NCBI RefSeq assembly: GCF_004563925.1
Contig: NZ_SPNJ01000004.1
Coordinates: 620,001-684,000, forward strand
Origin: Herbaspirillum sp. 3R11
GTDB taxonomy: Bacteria > Pseudomonadota > Gammaproteobacteria > Burkholderiales > Burkholderiaceae_D
DNA: 64,000 nt
Reading direction: 5' to 3'
Shown here: positions 9,746 to 18,409 of the stretch, piece after piece
Numbering within the stretch: the stretch's first letter is position 1
How the letters are laid out: the number at the start of each line of letters is the position of its first letter
The notes under the pieces: model-generated
The model's database searches: none
What the model was told of the DNA's origin: nothing
What the model saw: the letters and a program-made list of their open reading frames with translations, nothing else
Translations under genes and position numbers: made by a program

Positions 9746-10211
9746 ACCGCGGTTCGGCGTCGTCTTCGTCGAGGAACAGTTCGTCGAACATCAGGCCGTC
9801 CGGTTCCTTGCCCTGGCTCCACAAGACCATCAGCACGATGACCTTGAGCTTTTCCAGCGATACCGGCGCGTCACCGACAGCAAGGGCGCGTTCGATGACG
9901 ATTTCGCGCTGCACGGCGTTGAGCATCTTGGCGGATTCGAGGAACTGGATGAAGCCGACGGCTTCGGTGCCGAGCACATCCATCTCTTGCTGGGCGTAAA
10001 TGCGGATACCGAAGGAGAAGGCGGTTTGCTGGGGATACTGATCAGCGAACTCGTGATTGGCTTCTTCCAGATCGGTGAGCCAACCGAGCGCCCTGGTGAT
10101 TTCCTCGTCCTCAAAACCAATGGCGGTCAATTTCTTGACCAAGGCCGCTGGTTCAGGGCAGGCATCGGGGCGGTAATAGGTTTCGTACAGATAAACAAGG
10201 ACGTCAAACAT
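9735..10211 (-). CDS. smg: Smg family protein (DUF494)
   Basis: The 158-residue acidic protein belongs to the Smg/DUF494 family, found beside dprA in many beta- and gammaproteobacteria. [13 protein letters not shown] at the N-terminus and the C-terminal [10 protein letters not shown]...DELFLDE segment are characteristic. Its biochemical role is unknown. It lies between dprA (upstream on the same strand) and topB (downstream), the conserved neighbourhood. The last codons fall in an 11-bp tandem repeat, so the exact C-terminus could vary between strains. Confidence 0.92.
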   Translation of the reverse strand: MFDVLVYLYETYYRPDACPEPAALVKKLTAIGFEDEEITRALGWLTDLEEANHEFADQYPQQTAFSFGIRIYAQQEMDVLGTEAVGFIQFLESAKMLNAVQREIVIERALAVGDAPVSLEKLKVIVLMVLWSQGKEPDGLMFDELFLDEDDAEPRLLH

Positions 10212-10370
10212 GGCTCTACTCTATCGCGAAGGTTGACACAACACAAGTCTACGAATCCAGTATGGCAGGATTTTGAGATTTGCGCAGAATATCTTGCGAG
10301 TTGTTGTCTGACCATTATCTGATTATTCACGTCTTGTTTGACGTCCGTTTTTCAACGCAATTCGTCTGCG

Positions 10371-11486
10371 TCAATTCACGCGCCGATAGCGTCCTCCGGG
10401 CAGACATTCCACTGCGCCGTCGAGCTCCAGCGCGAGCAGACGTTCGCTCAACGCGGCGGCGCCGAGACCGCTGCGCATGCTGAGCGCATCGGCATCGACC
10501 GGATCGAAACCCATCGCGCCGAGCAGCGCGTCGGCGGCACTATCTGCAGGCGCAATGACGGGCATTTGCTCACGCCGCGCCGGCAATGGCAGCTTGCCGA
10601 GTTCTTCAAGAATGTCCTGTTCCGACTCGACCAGTTTGGCGCCCTGCTTGATCAGTTGATGACAGCCCTTCGACAACGGCGAATGAATCGAACCGGGAAT
10701 CGCGAAAACATCGCGGCCCTGCTCGGCCGCGGTACGCGCCGTGATCAGCGAGCCCGATTGCGCCGCCGCTTCGACGACCAGCACCGCGCGCGCCAGGCCG
10801 GAAATGATGCGATTGCGGCGGGGAAAATTGGCGGCCACCGGCGGCATGCCGAGCGGGTATTCGCTGACGATGCAGCCCTCTTCCTCCAGGCGTTGCGCCA
10901 ACCCCCGATTGCGCATCGGGTAGACGATGTCGATGCCGGTGCCGATCACGGCGACGCTGGAGCCGCTGCCGCGCAGGCCGCCGTGATGCGCCGCCGCGTC
11001 GATGCCCAGCGCCAGCCCCGACACGATGGTCAGCGCCGAGCGGCTGGCGGCTTCGGAAAATCGCTCGGCGTTCTGTATCCCCTGCACCGTCGCGTTGCGA
11101 CTGCCGACGACCGCCAGCGAGGTGGCCGACAGCAATGCACTGCGTCCTTTTATATAGAGCAGGATCGGCGGATCGGCAATGTTGAGCAGCGCTTGCGGAT
11201 AATCGGCATCAGCCAGCGTGAGGATGCGATGGCCGGGTTGTGCCGCCCAGTCCAGCGTCAGCCCGAGCCGGTTCTGCATCATCGCGGTCGGCGGTTGCAG
11301 CAAGGCGCGCGCAATGCGTTCCGGCGCAACGGCGCGCAGGTCGTCGAAGGCGGCGCTGAAGATGTCGCCCGGCAGACCGAAGGTTGACAGCAATCTGCGC
11401 GCCATTTCGACGCCGACACCATCGGTTTGCATGAAACGGATCCAGTCACGCAGCTCGGCTGCGTCGTTGAGGTTGGCAATGGTCAA
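10371..11486 (-). CDS. dprA: DNA-processing protein DprA
   Basis: The 371-residue DprA loads RecA on incoming single-stranded DNA during natural transformation. The Rossmann-like core shows AVVGSRNAT, IVSGLALGIDAAAH, SEYPLGMPP and NFPRRNRIISGL; the C-terminal ~70 residues look like a winged-helix (DML1-like) domain. No ATG fits: the frame opens with TTG at 11486, and that TTG overlaps the TGA stop of the upstream gene as TTGA, implying translational coupling. The next ATG would delete 18 residues of the N-terminal domain. It is in one minus-strand cluster with smg and topB. Confidence 0.94.
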   Translation of the reverse strand: MTIANLNDAAELRDWIRFMQTDGVGVEMARRLLSTFGLPGDIFSAAFDDLRAVAPERIARALLQPPTAMMQNRLGLTLDWAAQPGHRILTLADADYPQALLNIADPPILLYIKGRSALLSATSLAVVGSRNATVQGIQNAERFSEAASRSALTIVSGLALGIDAAAHHGGLRGSGSSVAVIGTGIDIVYPMRNRGLAQRLEEEGCIVSEYPLGMPPVAANFPRRNRIISGLARAVLVVEAAAQSGSLITARTAAEQGRDVFAIPGSIHSPLSKGCHQLIKQGAKLVESEQDILEELGKLPLPARREQMPVIAPADSAADALLGAMGFDPVDADALSMRSGLGAAALSERLLALELDGAVECLPGGRYRRVN

Positions 11487-12295
11487 TGTGGTGTGTATTC
11501 CATGAATGGCGCGAACGCCTTGTCCCCCACCTGCAGCGCTTCGACTGACTCCGTGATGAGCCCGTACGACACGCTGTCGTAGACGCGAAATATCAACAGG
11601 CGACCGCTCTCGCTTACCGGCGATCTTGTTGCCTGCTGCTGCGTATTTTTTGCGATCAGCCCCAGCGACATGCCTGCGGCAATGTGGTCGCGAGCGCCTT
11701 TGTTGATGCCGACCGCTTGGTGCTGCGCCGCATGTGCGGCCCCGCCGACGATGGAGATGATCTGTGCGTCCACGGCTGCGCCGGGTCGGGTGGCGGTGGA
11801 ATCTTTGGTCGGCGCGACATCGGGAATCAGCAAGTCGCCCTGCATGATTTCCTGTGTCGACGACGTGACGAAGAAACTGTGCGCACTGTCGGCGCCCTCA
11901 CGCTGCAGCACTGCTTTGCCAAGCACAACAGCTTCGTCGCCGAGATGTTCTCCGCTCAATGGATCGTGCAGTTTCAACGATGGCCGCACAACACGGAATT
12001 CAGCCACGCCGTGCAAATTGCCTTCCCCCACGATGCGATCACCCTTGCCCGCCAACGTGCGCCGGTCGGGCATTGCGACGATGCGCAGGGCCTGCGCCAG
12101 TTGCGCGGCGTTGATCAGCAGCGGCGCGATCGCAATCGCCTGTCGCGTCCGTTGCACGTGCTGCGGCAACACGCCCGGACGCATCGCCGGCGCCAGCCGT
12201 ACGCCTGCGTCATCGTCCTCCGAAACCGCGACCTGGACCGCACAGGACAGGCCTGACAAGAGGAGAAGCACGGCGGCTATGATAAAATTTTTCAA
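11483..12295 (-). CDS. Secreted envelope protein related to LysM-family proteins, LysM domain absent
   Basis: The ~270-residue protein begins with a signal peptide (KNFIIAAVLLLLSGLSCA). The position between def and dprA, and C-terminal features such as DAQIISIVGGAAHAAQHQ, GARDHIAAGMSLGLI and LLIFRVYDSVSYGLI, match the LysM peptidoglycan-binding proteins found at this place in relatives. The usual LysM repeat after the signal peptide is missing. The start is uncertain: I chose TTG at 12295, which opens the signal peptide directly; the frame runs on to 12424 across the def promoter. It is coupled to dprA by a 4-base overlap. Confidence 0.6.
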   Translation of the reverse strand: MKNFIIAAVLLLLSGLSCAVQVAVSEDDDAGVRLAPAMRPGVLPQHVQRTRQAIAIAPLLINAAQLAQALRIVAMPDRRTLAGKGDRIVGEGNLHGVAEFRVVRPSLKLHDPLSGEHLGDEAVVLGKAVLQREGADSAHSFFVTSSTQEIMQGDLLIPDVAPTKDSTATRPGAAVDAQIISIVGGAAHAAQHQAVGINKGARDHIAAGMSLGLIAKNTQQQATRSPVSESGRLLIFRVYDSVSYGLITESVEALQVGDKAFAPFMEYTPH

Positions 12296-12340
12296 AAATC
12301 TCGCCCAAAAAGCGACAAATCGCGGCAATTGACCGAATCG

Positions 12341-12356
12341 GCATGTTGAAACATGC
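12341..12356. other. Short inverted repeat upstream of def
   Basis: GCATGT-TGAA-ACATGC, just before the def -35 box. It could be an operator or chance. Confidence 0.3.
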
Positions 12357-12365
12357 TTAATTTTG

Positions 12366-12394
12366 TTGACATAAAGACAACAAACGTCGATTCT
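12366..12394 (+). promoter_or_regulatory. Candidate def promoter
   Basis: A perfect TTGACA (-35) at 12366-12371 is followed after 17 bases by GATTCT (12389-12394), a weak -10 matching 3 of 6 positions. It lies about 80 bases before the def start codon. Confidence 0.4.
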
Positions 12395-12472
12395 GCCGAC
12401 AATTCCTTGAACTGGCAAGAACAACCCTCAGCTATCGCTGTAGAGCGCAGATAGCGCAGTGAGCAAAAAAGC

Positions 12473-12985
12473 ATGTCCTTATTGAATATCCTCCGTTACC
12501 CGGACCCCCGCCTGCACAAGGTCGCCAAGCCCGTCACCGTGTTCGACGAGCGCCTGAAGAAACTCGTCGCCGACATGGCTGAAACCATGTACGACGCGCC
12601 TGGCGTCGGCCTGGCGGCAACCCAGATCGATGTGCACGAGCAGGTGCTTGTCATTGACGTGTCCGACACCAACAACGAACTGCGCGTGTTCATCAATCCG
12701 GAAATCACCTGGTCCAGCGACGAGAAGCAGGTCTACGACGAAGGCTGCCTGTCGGTGCCGGGCATTTACGACGGCGTCGAACGTCCGGCACGCGTGAAGG
12801 CCCGCGCCTTCGATGCCGACGGCAAGCAGTTCGAAGTGGAAGCCGACGGCCTGCTGGCGGTCTGCATCCAGCATGAGATGGACCACCTCAAGGGCAAGGT
12901 CTTCGTGGAATATCTGTCGCCGCTCAAGCGCAATCGCATCAAGACCAAGATGCTCAAGGAAGAACGCGAACTGAAGCGCGGATAA
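12473..12985 (+). CDS. def: Peptide deformylase
   Basis: The 170-residue metalloenzyme removes the formyl group from N-terminal methionine of new proteins. All three family motifs are present: GVGLAATQ (44-51), EGCLSVP with metal ligand Cys92, and QHEMDHL with ligands His134 and His138 and catalytic Glu135. Length is normal. Unlike the common def-fmt arrangement, no methionyl-tRNA formyltransferase gene follows; the gene ends at a terminator facing a convergent hydrolase gene. It is divergent from the dprA cluster. Confidence 0.97.
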   Translation: MSLLNILRYPDPRLHKVAKPVTVFDERLKKLVADMAETMYDAPGVGLAATQIDVHEQVLVIDVSDTNNELRVFINPEITWSSDEKQVYDEGCLSVPGIYDGVERPARVKARAFDADGKQFEVEADGLLAVCIQHEMDHLKGKVFVEYLSPLKRNRIKTKMLKEERELKRG

Positions 12986-13021
12986 GTAGTCAGGTATTCA
13001 CCTGAGCTTCAACGCATAAGG

Positions 13022-13052
13022 AAAAACGGCCTGCAATCTGCAGGCCGTTTTT
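13022..13052. terminator. Bidirectional terminator between def and the MBL gene
   Basis: A perfect 14-bp stem (AAAAACGGCCTGCA / TGCAGGCCGTTTTT) with ATC loop, symmetric A- and T-runs, between two convergent genes. Confidence 0.93.
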
Positions 13053-13059
13053 CATTGCA

Positions 13060-14127
13060 TCAGGAGGCGACCGTGAAGCGGAAAATCCCGTCCTCGCCGA
13101 GCCGCCTTTGCAGCACGCCGTCGAACCACAGCTTGTGCAAATGCGCCACCGCTTCGCCCAGCGCGAAGCTCAGCTGATGCGTGTCGAGCGGACGCTTGAA
13201 CATCACCGGCAAGATCTCCACCGCCGTCTTCGGCGTCGCGCAAGCCTCCAATACTTCCGCCAGGCGCGCGCGATGATGATCGTTGAGTTGCGTAATGCGC
13301 GTATGCAAGCCGCGGAACGGCTTGCCGTGCGACGGCAGCACCAGCGTGTCGTCGGACAGCCCGGTATATTTTTTCAGCGAGTCGAGATATTGCTGCACCG
13401 GATTGGCTTCCGGTTCGATGGCGAACACCGACACATTGGTCGAGATGCGCGGCAACACCATGTCGCCGGAAATCAGCAGGCGCGCCTCGTCGGCATACAA
13501 GGAAACGTGTTCCGGTGAATGGCCGAAGCCGGTGATCACGCGCCAGTCGCGCGCGCCGATGCGCACCGTGTGCTGGTCCTGCATGCGCGTGTACGCCAGC
13601 GGCACGCTCGGCACCAGATCCTTGTAATAGTTGTTGCGCCCGGACAGCTTGGTGATCAGCTCTTCATCGACCAGTCCATGGCGGCGGAAATGCGGCGCCG
13701 CCGACGTGCCGTCCGCACCCGGCAGACCGGCCGACATCAGCCGCGCAAAACCATATTCACCGGTGCTCATCCACAGCGGCGCATTCCAGCGCCCGCACAG
13801 CCAGTCTGCCAGCCCGATGTGGTCGGGATGGCAATGCGTGACCAGCACGCGGATGATCGGCCGGCCGCGCAGTTGCGTGACGAAAATACTTTCCCAGCTC
13901 TCCTTCGTGGCGTCGGTGGCGATGCCGCAATCGACCGCAGTCCAGCCGCGCACGCGTCCGGTCGGCGTCTCGATCTCGTCTTCCAGCAGCCACAGGTTGA
14001 TGTGGTCCAGCGCGAACGGCAGGCCCATGCGCAGCCACAATATGCCGGGAGCGACTTCCAAGGTGGTGCCCACGGCGGGCAAGGTGTCGCCGAAGGCGTA
14101 TTCGAGCTGGGATTCAAGAGCGTTCAT
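13060..14127 (-). CDS. MBL-fold metallo-hydrolase
   Basis: The 355-residue protein has the metallo-beta-lactamase metal motif THCHPDHIG (HxHxDH), followed by the later ligands GHSPEHVS, SGDMVL and LPSHGKPF. The C-terminal part (HHRARLAEVLEA onward, about 270-355) resembles the winged-helix tail of LACTB2-type hydrolases. The start at 14127 has AGG five bases upstream; the frame goes on 11 codons further. Its position just upstream of and divergent from liuR may be meaningful or chance. Substrate unknown; thioesters and glyoxalase-II-type substrates are typical. Confidence 0.85.
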   Translation of the reverse strand: MNALESQLEYAFGDTLPAVGTTLEVAPGILWLRMGLPFALDHINLWLLEDEIETPTGRVRGWTAVDCGIATDATKESWESIFVTQLRGRPIIRVLVTHCHPDHIGLADWLCGRWNAPLWMSTGEYGFARLMSAGLPGADGTSAAPHFRRHGLVDEELITKLSGRNNYYKDLVPSVPLAYTRMQDQHTVRIGARDWRVITGFGHSPEHVSLYADEARLLISGDMVLPRISTNVSVFAIEPEANPVQQYLDSLKKYTGLSDDTLVLPSHGKPFRGLHTRITQLNDHHRARLAEVLEACATPKTAVEILPVMFKRPLDTHQLSFALGEAVAHLHKLWFDGVLQRRLGEDGIFRFTVAS

Positions 14128-14228
14128 GAGTACCTGACTGGCCGACGCATTCCGGCGCATTGGAAAATTGACAAACTGGCAAAATCAAAGAAGGGGTTTT
14201 CATTTTTTTGCAGACAAGCCTACAATAT

Positions 14229-14248
14229 ACTTTACGTTAACGTAAAGT
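14229..14248. promoter_or_regulatory. LiuR-type operator upstream of liuR
   Basis: ACTTTACGTTAACGTAAAGT is a perfect 20-bp palindrome 46 bases before the liuR start. The same core (ACGTTAACGT) recurs before ivd at 14786-14795. MerR-family LiuR regulators are known to bind ACGT-rich palindromes of this kind, so autoregulation is likely. Confidence 0.8.
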
Positions 14249-14293
14249 GCCACGACCACTCCAGAAACCGCAGCGCGTCATCCCGAAGAGATC

Positions 14294-14734
14294 ATGCCGA
14301 CCTACACCATTACCGAGCTGGCCAAGGAATTCGACATCACGCCGCGCGCGATCCGGTTCTATGAAGACCAGGGCTTGCTGAGCCCGAAGCGCGAAGGCAG
14401 CGGTGGCCGCAACCGGGTCTATGCCGCTCGTGAACGCACCCGCCTCAAGCTCACCCTGCGCGGCAAGCGCCTCGGCCTGACCCTCTCTGAAATCAAGAAC
14501 CTGGTTGACATGTACGAGTCGCCCAAGGATACCGAATCGCAGTTGCAGCGCTTCCTCGGCGTACTTGCAGAGCATCGCGAAAAGCTCGAACGCCAGCGCG
14601 AAGATCTCGAAGTGACGCTGGAGGAAATCGCCGCGCACGAAGCCGAATGCCTGCACTTGCTGGAAACCGACCTGCCGCTCAAAGCGCCCGCAAAACGCAA
14701 CGCCCGCCCTGCCGCCGCAAGAAAATCCGCCTGA
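14294..14734 (+). CDS. liuR: MerR-family regulator of leucine/isovalerate catabolism
   Basis: The 146-residue protein has an N-terminal MerR winged helix (YTITELAKEFDITPRAIRFY) and a dimerising coiled coil (about 80-125), followed by a Lys/Ala-rich tail. It has the features of LiuR, which represses branched-chain amino-acid breakdown genes in proteobacteria. Support comes from position: it precedes ivd in the same direction and is flanked by two matching palindromes, one before itself and one before ivd. No Cys cluster typical of metal-sensing MerR members is seen. The inducer is probably an acyl-CoA intermediate, by analogy. Confidence 0.85.
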   Translation: MPTYTITELAKEFDITPRAIRFYEDQGLLSPKREGSGGRNRVYAARERTRLKLTLRGKRLGLTLSEIKNLVDMYESPKDTESQLQRFLGVLAEHREKLERQREDLEVTLEEIAAHEAECLHLLETDLPLKAPAKRNARPAAARKSA

Positions 14735-14782
14735 CCCCATGAATACGCGCTGCCCATTATTTAGGCATAATTCGCAATTGAA

Positions 14783-14799
14783 TTGACGTTAACGTAAAG
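14783..14799. promoter_or_regulatory. LiuR-type operator upstream of ivd
   Basis: TTGACGTTAACGTAAAG shares the core palindrome ACGTTAACGT with the site before liuR. The TTGACG inside it could double as a -35 box, so a bound regulator would block the start of the liu operon. It lies 57 bases before the ivd start codon. Confidence 0.75.
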
Positions 14800-14856
14800 C
14801 ACCACGCCAACACATAAACCAAGACCAATTACATTATCCAAACGAGGAGACACAAC

Positions 14857-16041
14857 ATGATCCATCTGCCAGGTTTGACCTTCGATCACGGCGAAGACAT
14901 CGCCGCACTGCGCGAGAGCGTGGCCGCATTCGCCCAGGCTGAAATCGCGCCGCGTGCGGCGGAAATCGACCGCAGCGACCAGTTCCCGATGGACTTGTGG
15001 AAAAAGATGGGCGACCTCGGCGTACTCGGCATCACCGCCGACGAAGAATACGGCGGCGCCGCCATGGGCTATCTCGCGCACATCGTCGCGCTGGAAGAAA
15101 TCTCGCGCGCCTCGGCCTCTGTCGGCCTGTCCTACGGCGCCCACTCCAACCTGTGCGTGAACCAGATCAAGCGCAACGGCACTACCGAACAAAAGAACAA
15201 GTACCTGCCCAAGCTGATCTCGGGCGACTTCATCGGCGCGCTCGCCATGTCCGAACCCAACGCCGGCTCCGACGTCGTCAGCATGAAACTGCGCGCCGAC
15301 AAGAAGGGCGACCGCTACGTCTTGAACGGCAGCAAGATGTGGATTACCAACGGCCCCGACGCCGACGTGCTGGTGGTGTACGCCAAGACTGACCTGGAAG
15401 CCGGCGCGCGCGGCATGACGGCCTTCCTCGTGGAGAAAGGTTTCAAGGGATTCTCGGTCGCGCAAAAACTCGACAAGCTCGGCATGCGCGGTTCGCACAC
15501 CGGCGAGCTGGTGTTCCAGGATTGCGAAGTGCCGGAAGAGAACGTGCTCGGCGGCATCGGTCGCGGCGTCAACGTGCTGATGTCCGGCCTCGACTTCGAA
15601 CGCGCGGTGCTGTCCGGCGGCCCGCTCGGCATCATGCAGGCCTGTATGGATGTCGTCGTCCCCTACGTGCATGACCGCAAACAGTTCGGCCAGTCGATTG
15701 GCGAATTCCAGCTGATGCAGGGCAAGATCGCCGACATGTATTCGACCATGATGGCCTGCAAGGCCTACGTCTATGCCGTCGGCCAGGCCTGCGACCGCGC
15801 GAAGACGCCGGACGCGGCGCGCGCGCTGCGCAAGGACGCCGCCGGCGCTATCCTCTACTCTGCAGAAAAAGCCACCTGGATGGCCGGCGAGGCGATCCAG
15901 ACGCTGGGCGGCAACGGCTACATCAACGAATATCCGGTCGGCCGCCTGTGGCGCGACGCCAAGCTCTACGAAATCGGCGCCGGCACCAGTGAAATCCGCC
16001 GCATGCTGATCGGCCGCGAACTGTTTGCCGAGACCATGTAA
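14857..16041 (+). CDS. ivd: Isovaleryl-CoA dehydrogenase
   Basis: The 394-residue FAD enzyme oxidises isovaleryl-CoA to 3-methylcrotonyl-CoA, the third step of leucine breakdown. Acyl-CoA dehydrogenase motifs are clear ([38 protein letters not shown]). The catalytic base is placed as Glu248 in [15 protein letters not shown], the position specific to isovaleryl-CoA dehydrogenase rather than other short-chain members. GAGGAGAC precedes the ATG. It is the first gene of the liu operon, behind a LiuR-type operator. Confidence 0.95.
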   Translation: MIHLPGLTFDHGEDIAALRESVAAFAQAEIAPRAAEIDRSDQFPMDLWKKMGDLGVLGITADEEYGGAAMGYLAHIVALEEISRASASVGLSYGAHSNLCVNQIKRNGTTEQKNKYLPKLISGDFIGALAMSEPNAGSDVVSMKLRADKKGDRYVLNGSKMWITNGPDADVLVVYAKTDLEAGARGMTAFLVEKGFKGFSVAQKLDKLGMRGSHTGELVFQDCEVPEENVLGGIGRGVNVLMSGLDFERAVLSGGPLGIMQACMDVVVPYVHDRKQFGQSIGEFQLMQGKIADMYSTMMACKAYVYAVGQACDRAKTPDAARALRKDAAGAILYSAEKATWMAGEAIQTLGGNGYINEYPVGRLWRDAKLYEIGAGTSEIRRMLIGRELFAETM

Positions 16042-16078
16042 GCATTTTTTGAATCATTCATCCGAGCAGGAGAAGAAC

Positions 16079-17284
16079 ATGCAAGACCGTATTGAAGACC
16101 GCGTTGAAGACCCTATCGTTATCGTCGGCGCCGCGCGCACTCCGATGGGCGCCTTCCAGGGCGAATTGTCGGCGCTGACCGCCAGCGATCTCGGCGCCGC
16201 CGCCATCAAGGCCGCGTTGGAGCGCGCCGGCGTCGCGCCCGAGCAAGTGCAGGACGTCTTGTTCGGCAACTGTCTGATGGCGGGCCAAGGCCAGGCGCCC
16301 GCGCGCCAGGCGGCGATCAAGGCCGGCATCCCGGTCTCGGCCGGCGCCGTCACCTTGTCGAAGATGTGCGGATCGGCCATGCAGGCCGCCATGTTCGGCT
16401 ACGATTCCATCCTCGCCGGTACCAATGAAATCGTCGTTGCCGGCGGCATGGAGTCGATGACCAATGCGCCTTACCTGATTCCGAAAGCGCGCGGCGGCTA
16501 TCGCATCGGCCATGGCATGATCTACGACCACATGATGCTCGACGGCCTCGAAGACGCTTACGACAAGGGCCGCGCGATGGGTACCTTCGGCGAAGACTGC
16601 GCGGCGAAATACCACTTCACGCGCGAAGACCAGGACGCCTTCGCAATCGCCTCGGTCAAGCGCGCACAACAAGCCACCGCCGACGGTTCCTTCAAATGGG
16701 AAATTGCACCGGTCACCGTGGCCACCCGCGCCGGCGACGTCGTGGTCGACACCGACGAAGGTCCGCGCAAGGCCAAGGTCGAAAAGATCCCGACGCTCAA
16801 AGCCGCCTTCAAGAAAGACGGCACCATCACCGCCGCCTCGTCTTCTTCCATCAATGACGGCGCCGCCGCACTGGTGCTGATGCGCGAATCGACCGCGAAG
16901 AAACTCGGCAGCACGCCGATCGCCCGCATCGTCGGCCATGCGCGCCACTCGCAGGAACCGAACTGGTTCACCACAGCCCCGATCGGCGCCATCAACAACC
17001 TGTACAAGAAGATCGGCTGGAGCACCGCCGACGTCGACCTGTTTGAAATCAACGAAGCCTTTGCCGCCGTGCCGATGGCCGCGATGAAGGAACTCGGCAT
17101 CACCCACGACAAGGTCAACATCCACGGCGGCGCCTGTGCGCTGGGCCATCCTATCGGCGCATCCGGCGCGCGCATCATCGTCACGCTGATCGGCGCACTG
17201 AAAAAGACCGGTGGCAAACGCGGTGTGGCTTCCCTGTGCATCGGCGGCGGCGAAGGCACGGCGCTGGCGATTGAATTGCTGTAA
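16079..17284 (+). CDS. Acetyl-CoA C-acetyltransferase (thiolase)
   Basis: The 401-residue thiolase cleaves or forms acetoacetyl-CoA. The acyl-carrying Cys97 lies in LSKMCGSAM, and the catalytic His357 and Cys387 in GHPIGASGAR and SLCIGGGEG. The start at 16079 follows CAGGAGAAGAAC; an upstream in-frame extension overlaps ivd and is rejected. In the operon it would take acetoacetate-derived acetoacetyl-CoA, the end product of leucine breakdown, to acetyl-CoA. The N-terminal RIEDRVEDP stretch is a slightly unusual charged extension. Confidence 0.93.
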   Translation: MQDRIEDRVEDPIVIVGAARTPMGAFQGELSALTASDLGAAAIKAALERAGVAPEQVQDVLFGNCLMAGQGQAPARQAAIKAGIPVSAGAVTLSKMCGSAMQAAMFGYDSILAGTNEIVVAGGMESMTNAPYLIPKARGGYRIGHGMIYDHMMLDGLEDAYDKGRAMGTFGEDCAAKYHFTREDQDAFAIASVKRAQQATADGSFKWEIAPVTVATRAGDVVVDTDEGPRKAKVEKIPTLKAAFKKDGTITAASSSSINDGAAALVLMRESTAKKLGSTPIARIVGHARHSQEPNWFTTAPIGAINNLYKKIGWSTADVDLFEINEAFAAVPMAAMKELGITHDKVNIHGGACALGHPIGASGARIIVTLIGALKKTGGKRGVASLCIGGGEGTALAIELL

Positions 17285-17302
17285 CTCACTCCGGGACCAA
17301 CC

Positions 17303-17914
17303 ATGAGCGACCAAAAAACACCTGTCGATTTCTACTTCGATTTCAGTTCGCCGTACGGTTACTTCGCCTCCCTGGAGATCGAGAAACTGGCGGCAAAATA
17401 CGGCCGCACGGTCAACTGGCGCGCCATCCTCCTCGGCCCGGTGTTCAAGACCATGAACATTGCGCCGATTGCCAACGTACCGTTGAAAGGCGACTATGCC
17501 CGCCACGACATGGAACGCAGCGCGCGCTTCCACAACATCCTGTTCAGCCATCCCGACGTCATGCCGATCGCCACGCAACATGCGGCGCGCGCGGTGTTGT
17601 GGGTGCAACAGAACGAGGCGGCCAAAGCGATCAATCTGATCCATGCCTTCTACAGCGCCTACTTCACCGAAAACATCGACATCAGCAAACTCGAGACGGT
17701 GGTGCGCATCGCCGGCGATAACGGCATCGACGTCGGTAAGCTGACGGCGGCGCTCAACGACGACGCCGTCAAGGACGCGCTGAAAACGGAGGTCGCCGCC
17801 TCCATCGAACGCGGTGTGTTCGGCTCGCCGTTCGTGATCGTCGACGGCGAATCGTTCTGGGGCTTCGACCGCTTCGACCAGCTTGAAGCTTTCCTGAAGA
17901 ACGGAAAGATCTGA
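17303..17914 (+). CDS. DsbA-family 2-hydroxychromene-2-carboxylate isomerase-like protein
   Basis: The 203-residue protein has the DsbA/kappa-GST fold signature: VDFYFDFSSPYGYFAS at the N-terminus (Ser in place of the CxxC) and GVFGSPFVIVDGESFWGFDR near the end. Such proteins include the glutathione-dependent isomerase of naphthalene breakdown, but the family is broad. It follows the thiolase gene by 18 bases and overlaps the next gene by one base (TGATG), so it is transcribed within the liu operon. Its role there is not known. Confidence 0.85.
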   Translation: MSDQKTPVDFYFDFSSPYGYFASLEIEKLAAKYGRTVNWRAILLGPVFKTMNIAPIANVPLKGDYARHDMERSARFHNILFSHPDVMPIATQHAARAVLWVQQNEAAKAINLIHAFYSAYFTENIDISKLETVVRIAGDNGIDVGKLTAALNDDAVKDALKTEVAASIERGVFGSPFVIVDGESFWGFDRFDQLEAFLKNGKI

Positions 17915-18330
17915 TGGCAGGCAAGGCAGACAAACAGGCCTGTCCCTGCGGCAAAGGCGTCTACGGCGCCTGCTGCGGCCGCTTCATTGCAGGTGAAGCC
18001 GTGCCGGCGACGGCGGAACAATTGATGCGCTCGCGCTATACGGCGTTCTCGTTGCGCGAGGAAGAATATTTGCGCGCGACCTGGCATCCCGACACGCTGC
18101 CGGACGAGCCGATCACCGCCGAGAGCGACGTCAAATGGATCGCACTCGACGTGATCAAGCACAAGCATGTGAAGGATGCCGATGAAGCCACGGTGGAATT
18201 CGTCGCCCGCTTCAAGGTCGGCGGCCGCGGACATCGCCTGCATGAAGTCAGCAGCTTCGTACGCCAGCCGGACGCCGCCGGCGTGGCGCGCTGGTACTAC
18301 GTCGACGGCGCTTTTCCGGACGACGAGTAA
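17914..18330 (+). CDS. YchJ-like SEC-C zinc-binding protein
   Basis: The 138-residue protein starts with a SEC-C-type cysteine motif (CPCGKGVYGACCGRF), then the YchJ/UPF0225 core: EQLMRSRYTAF, YLRATWHP, FVARFKVGGRGHRLHEVSSF and a final WYYVDGA. YchJ proteins are widespread and of unknown function; the fold is NTF2-like. The ATG overlaps the stop codon of the preceding isomerase gene by one base, so translation is probably coupled. It is a passenger in the leucine operon as far as can be seen. Confidence 0.88.
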   Translation: MAGKADKQACPCGKGVYGACCGRFIAGEAVPATAEQLMRSRYTAFSLREEEYLRATWHPDTLPDEPITAESDVKWIALDVIKHKHVKDADEATVEFVARFKVGGRGHRLHEVSSFVRQPDAAGVARWYYVDGAFPDDE

Positions 18331-18409
18331 GCGGACAAACAGCAATGAACGAACAGCAGCAGCGAACACGCCGCACTTAATAAGAACCGAAATCCGGAGA
18401 CAATGAATC

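Noticed and set aside
14229..14248. Palindrome before liuR as a terminator
   Set aside because: No T-run, it lies just upstream of a start codon, and a copy occurs before the target operon, which fits an operator.
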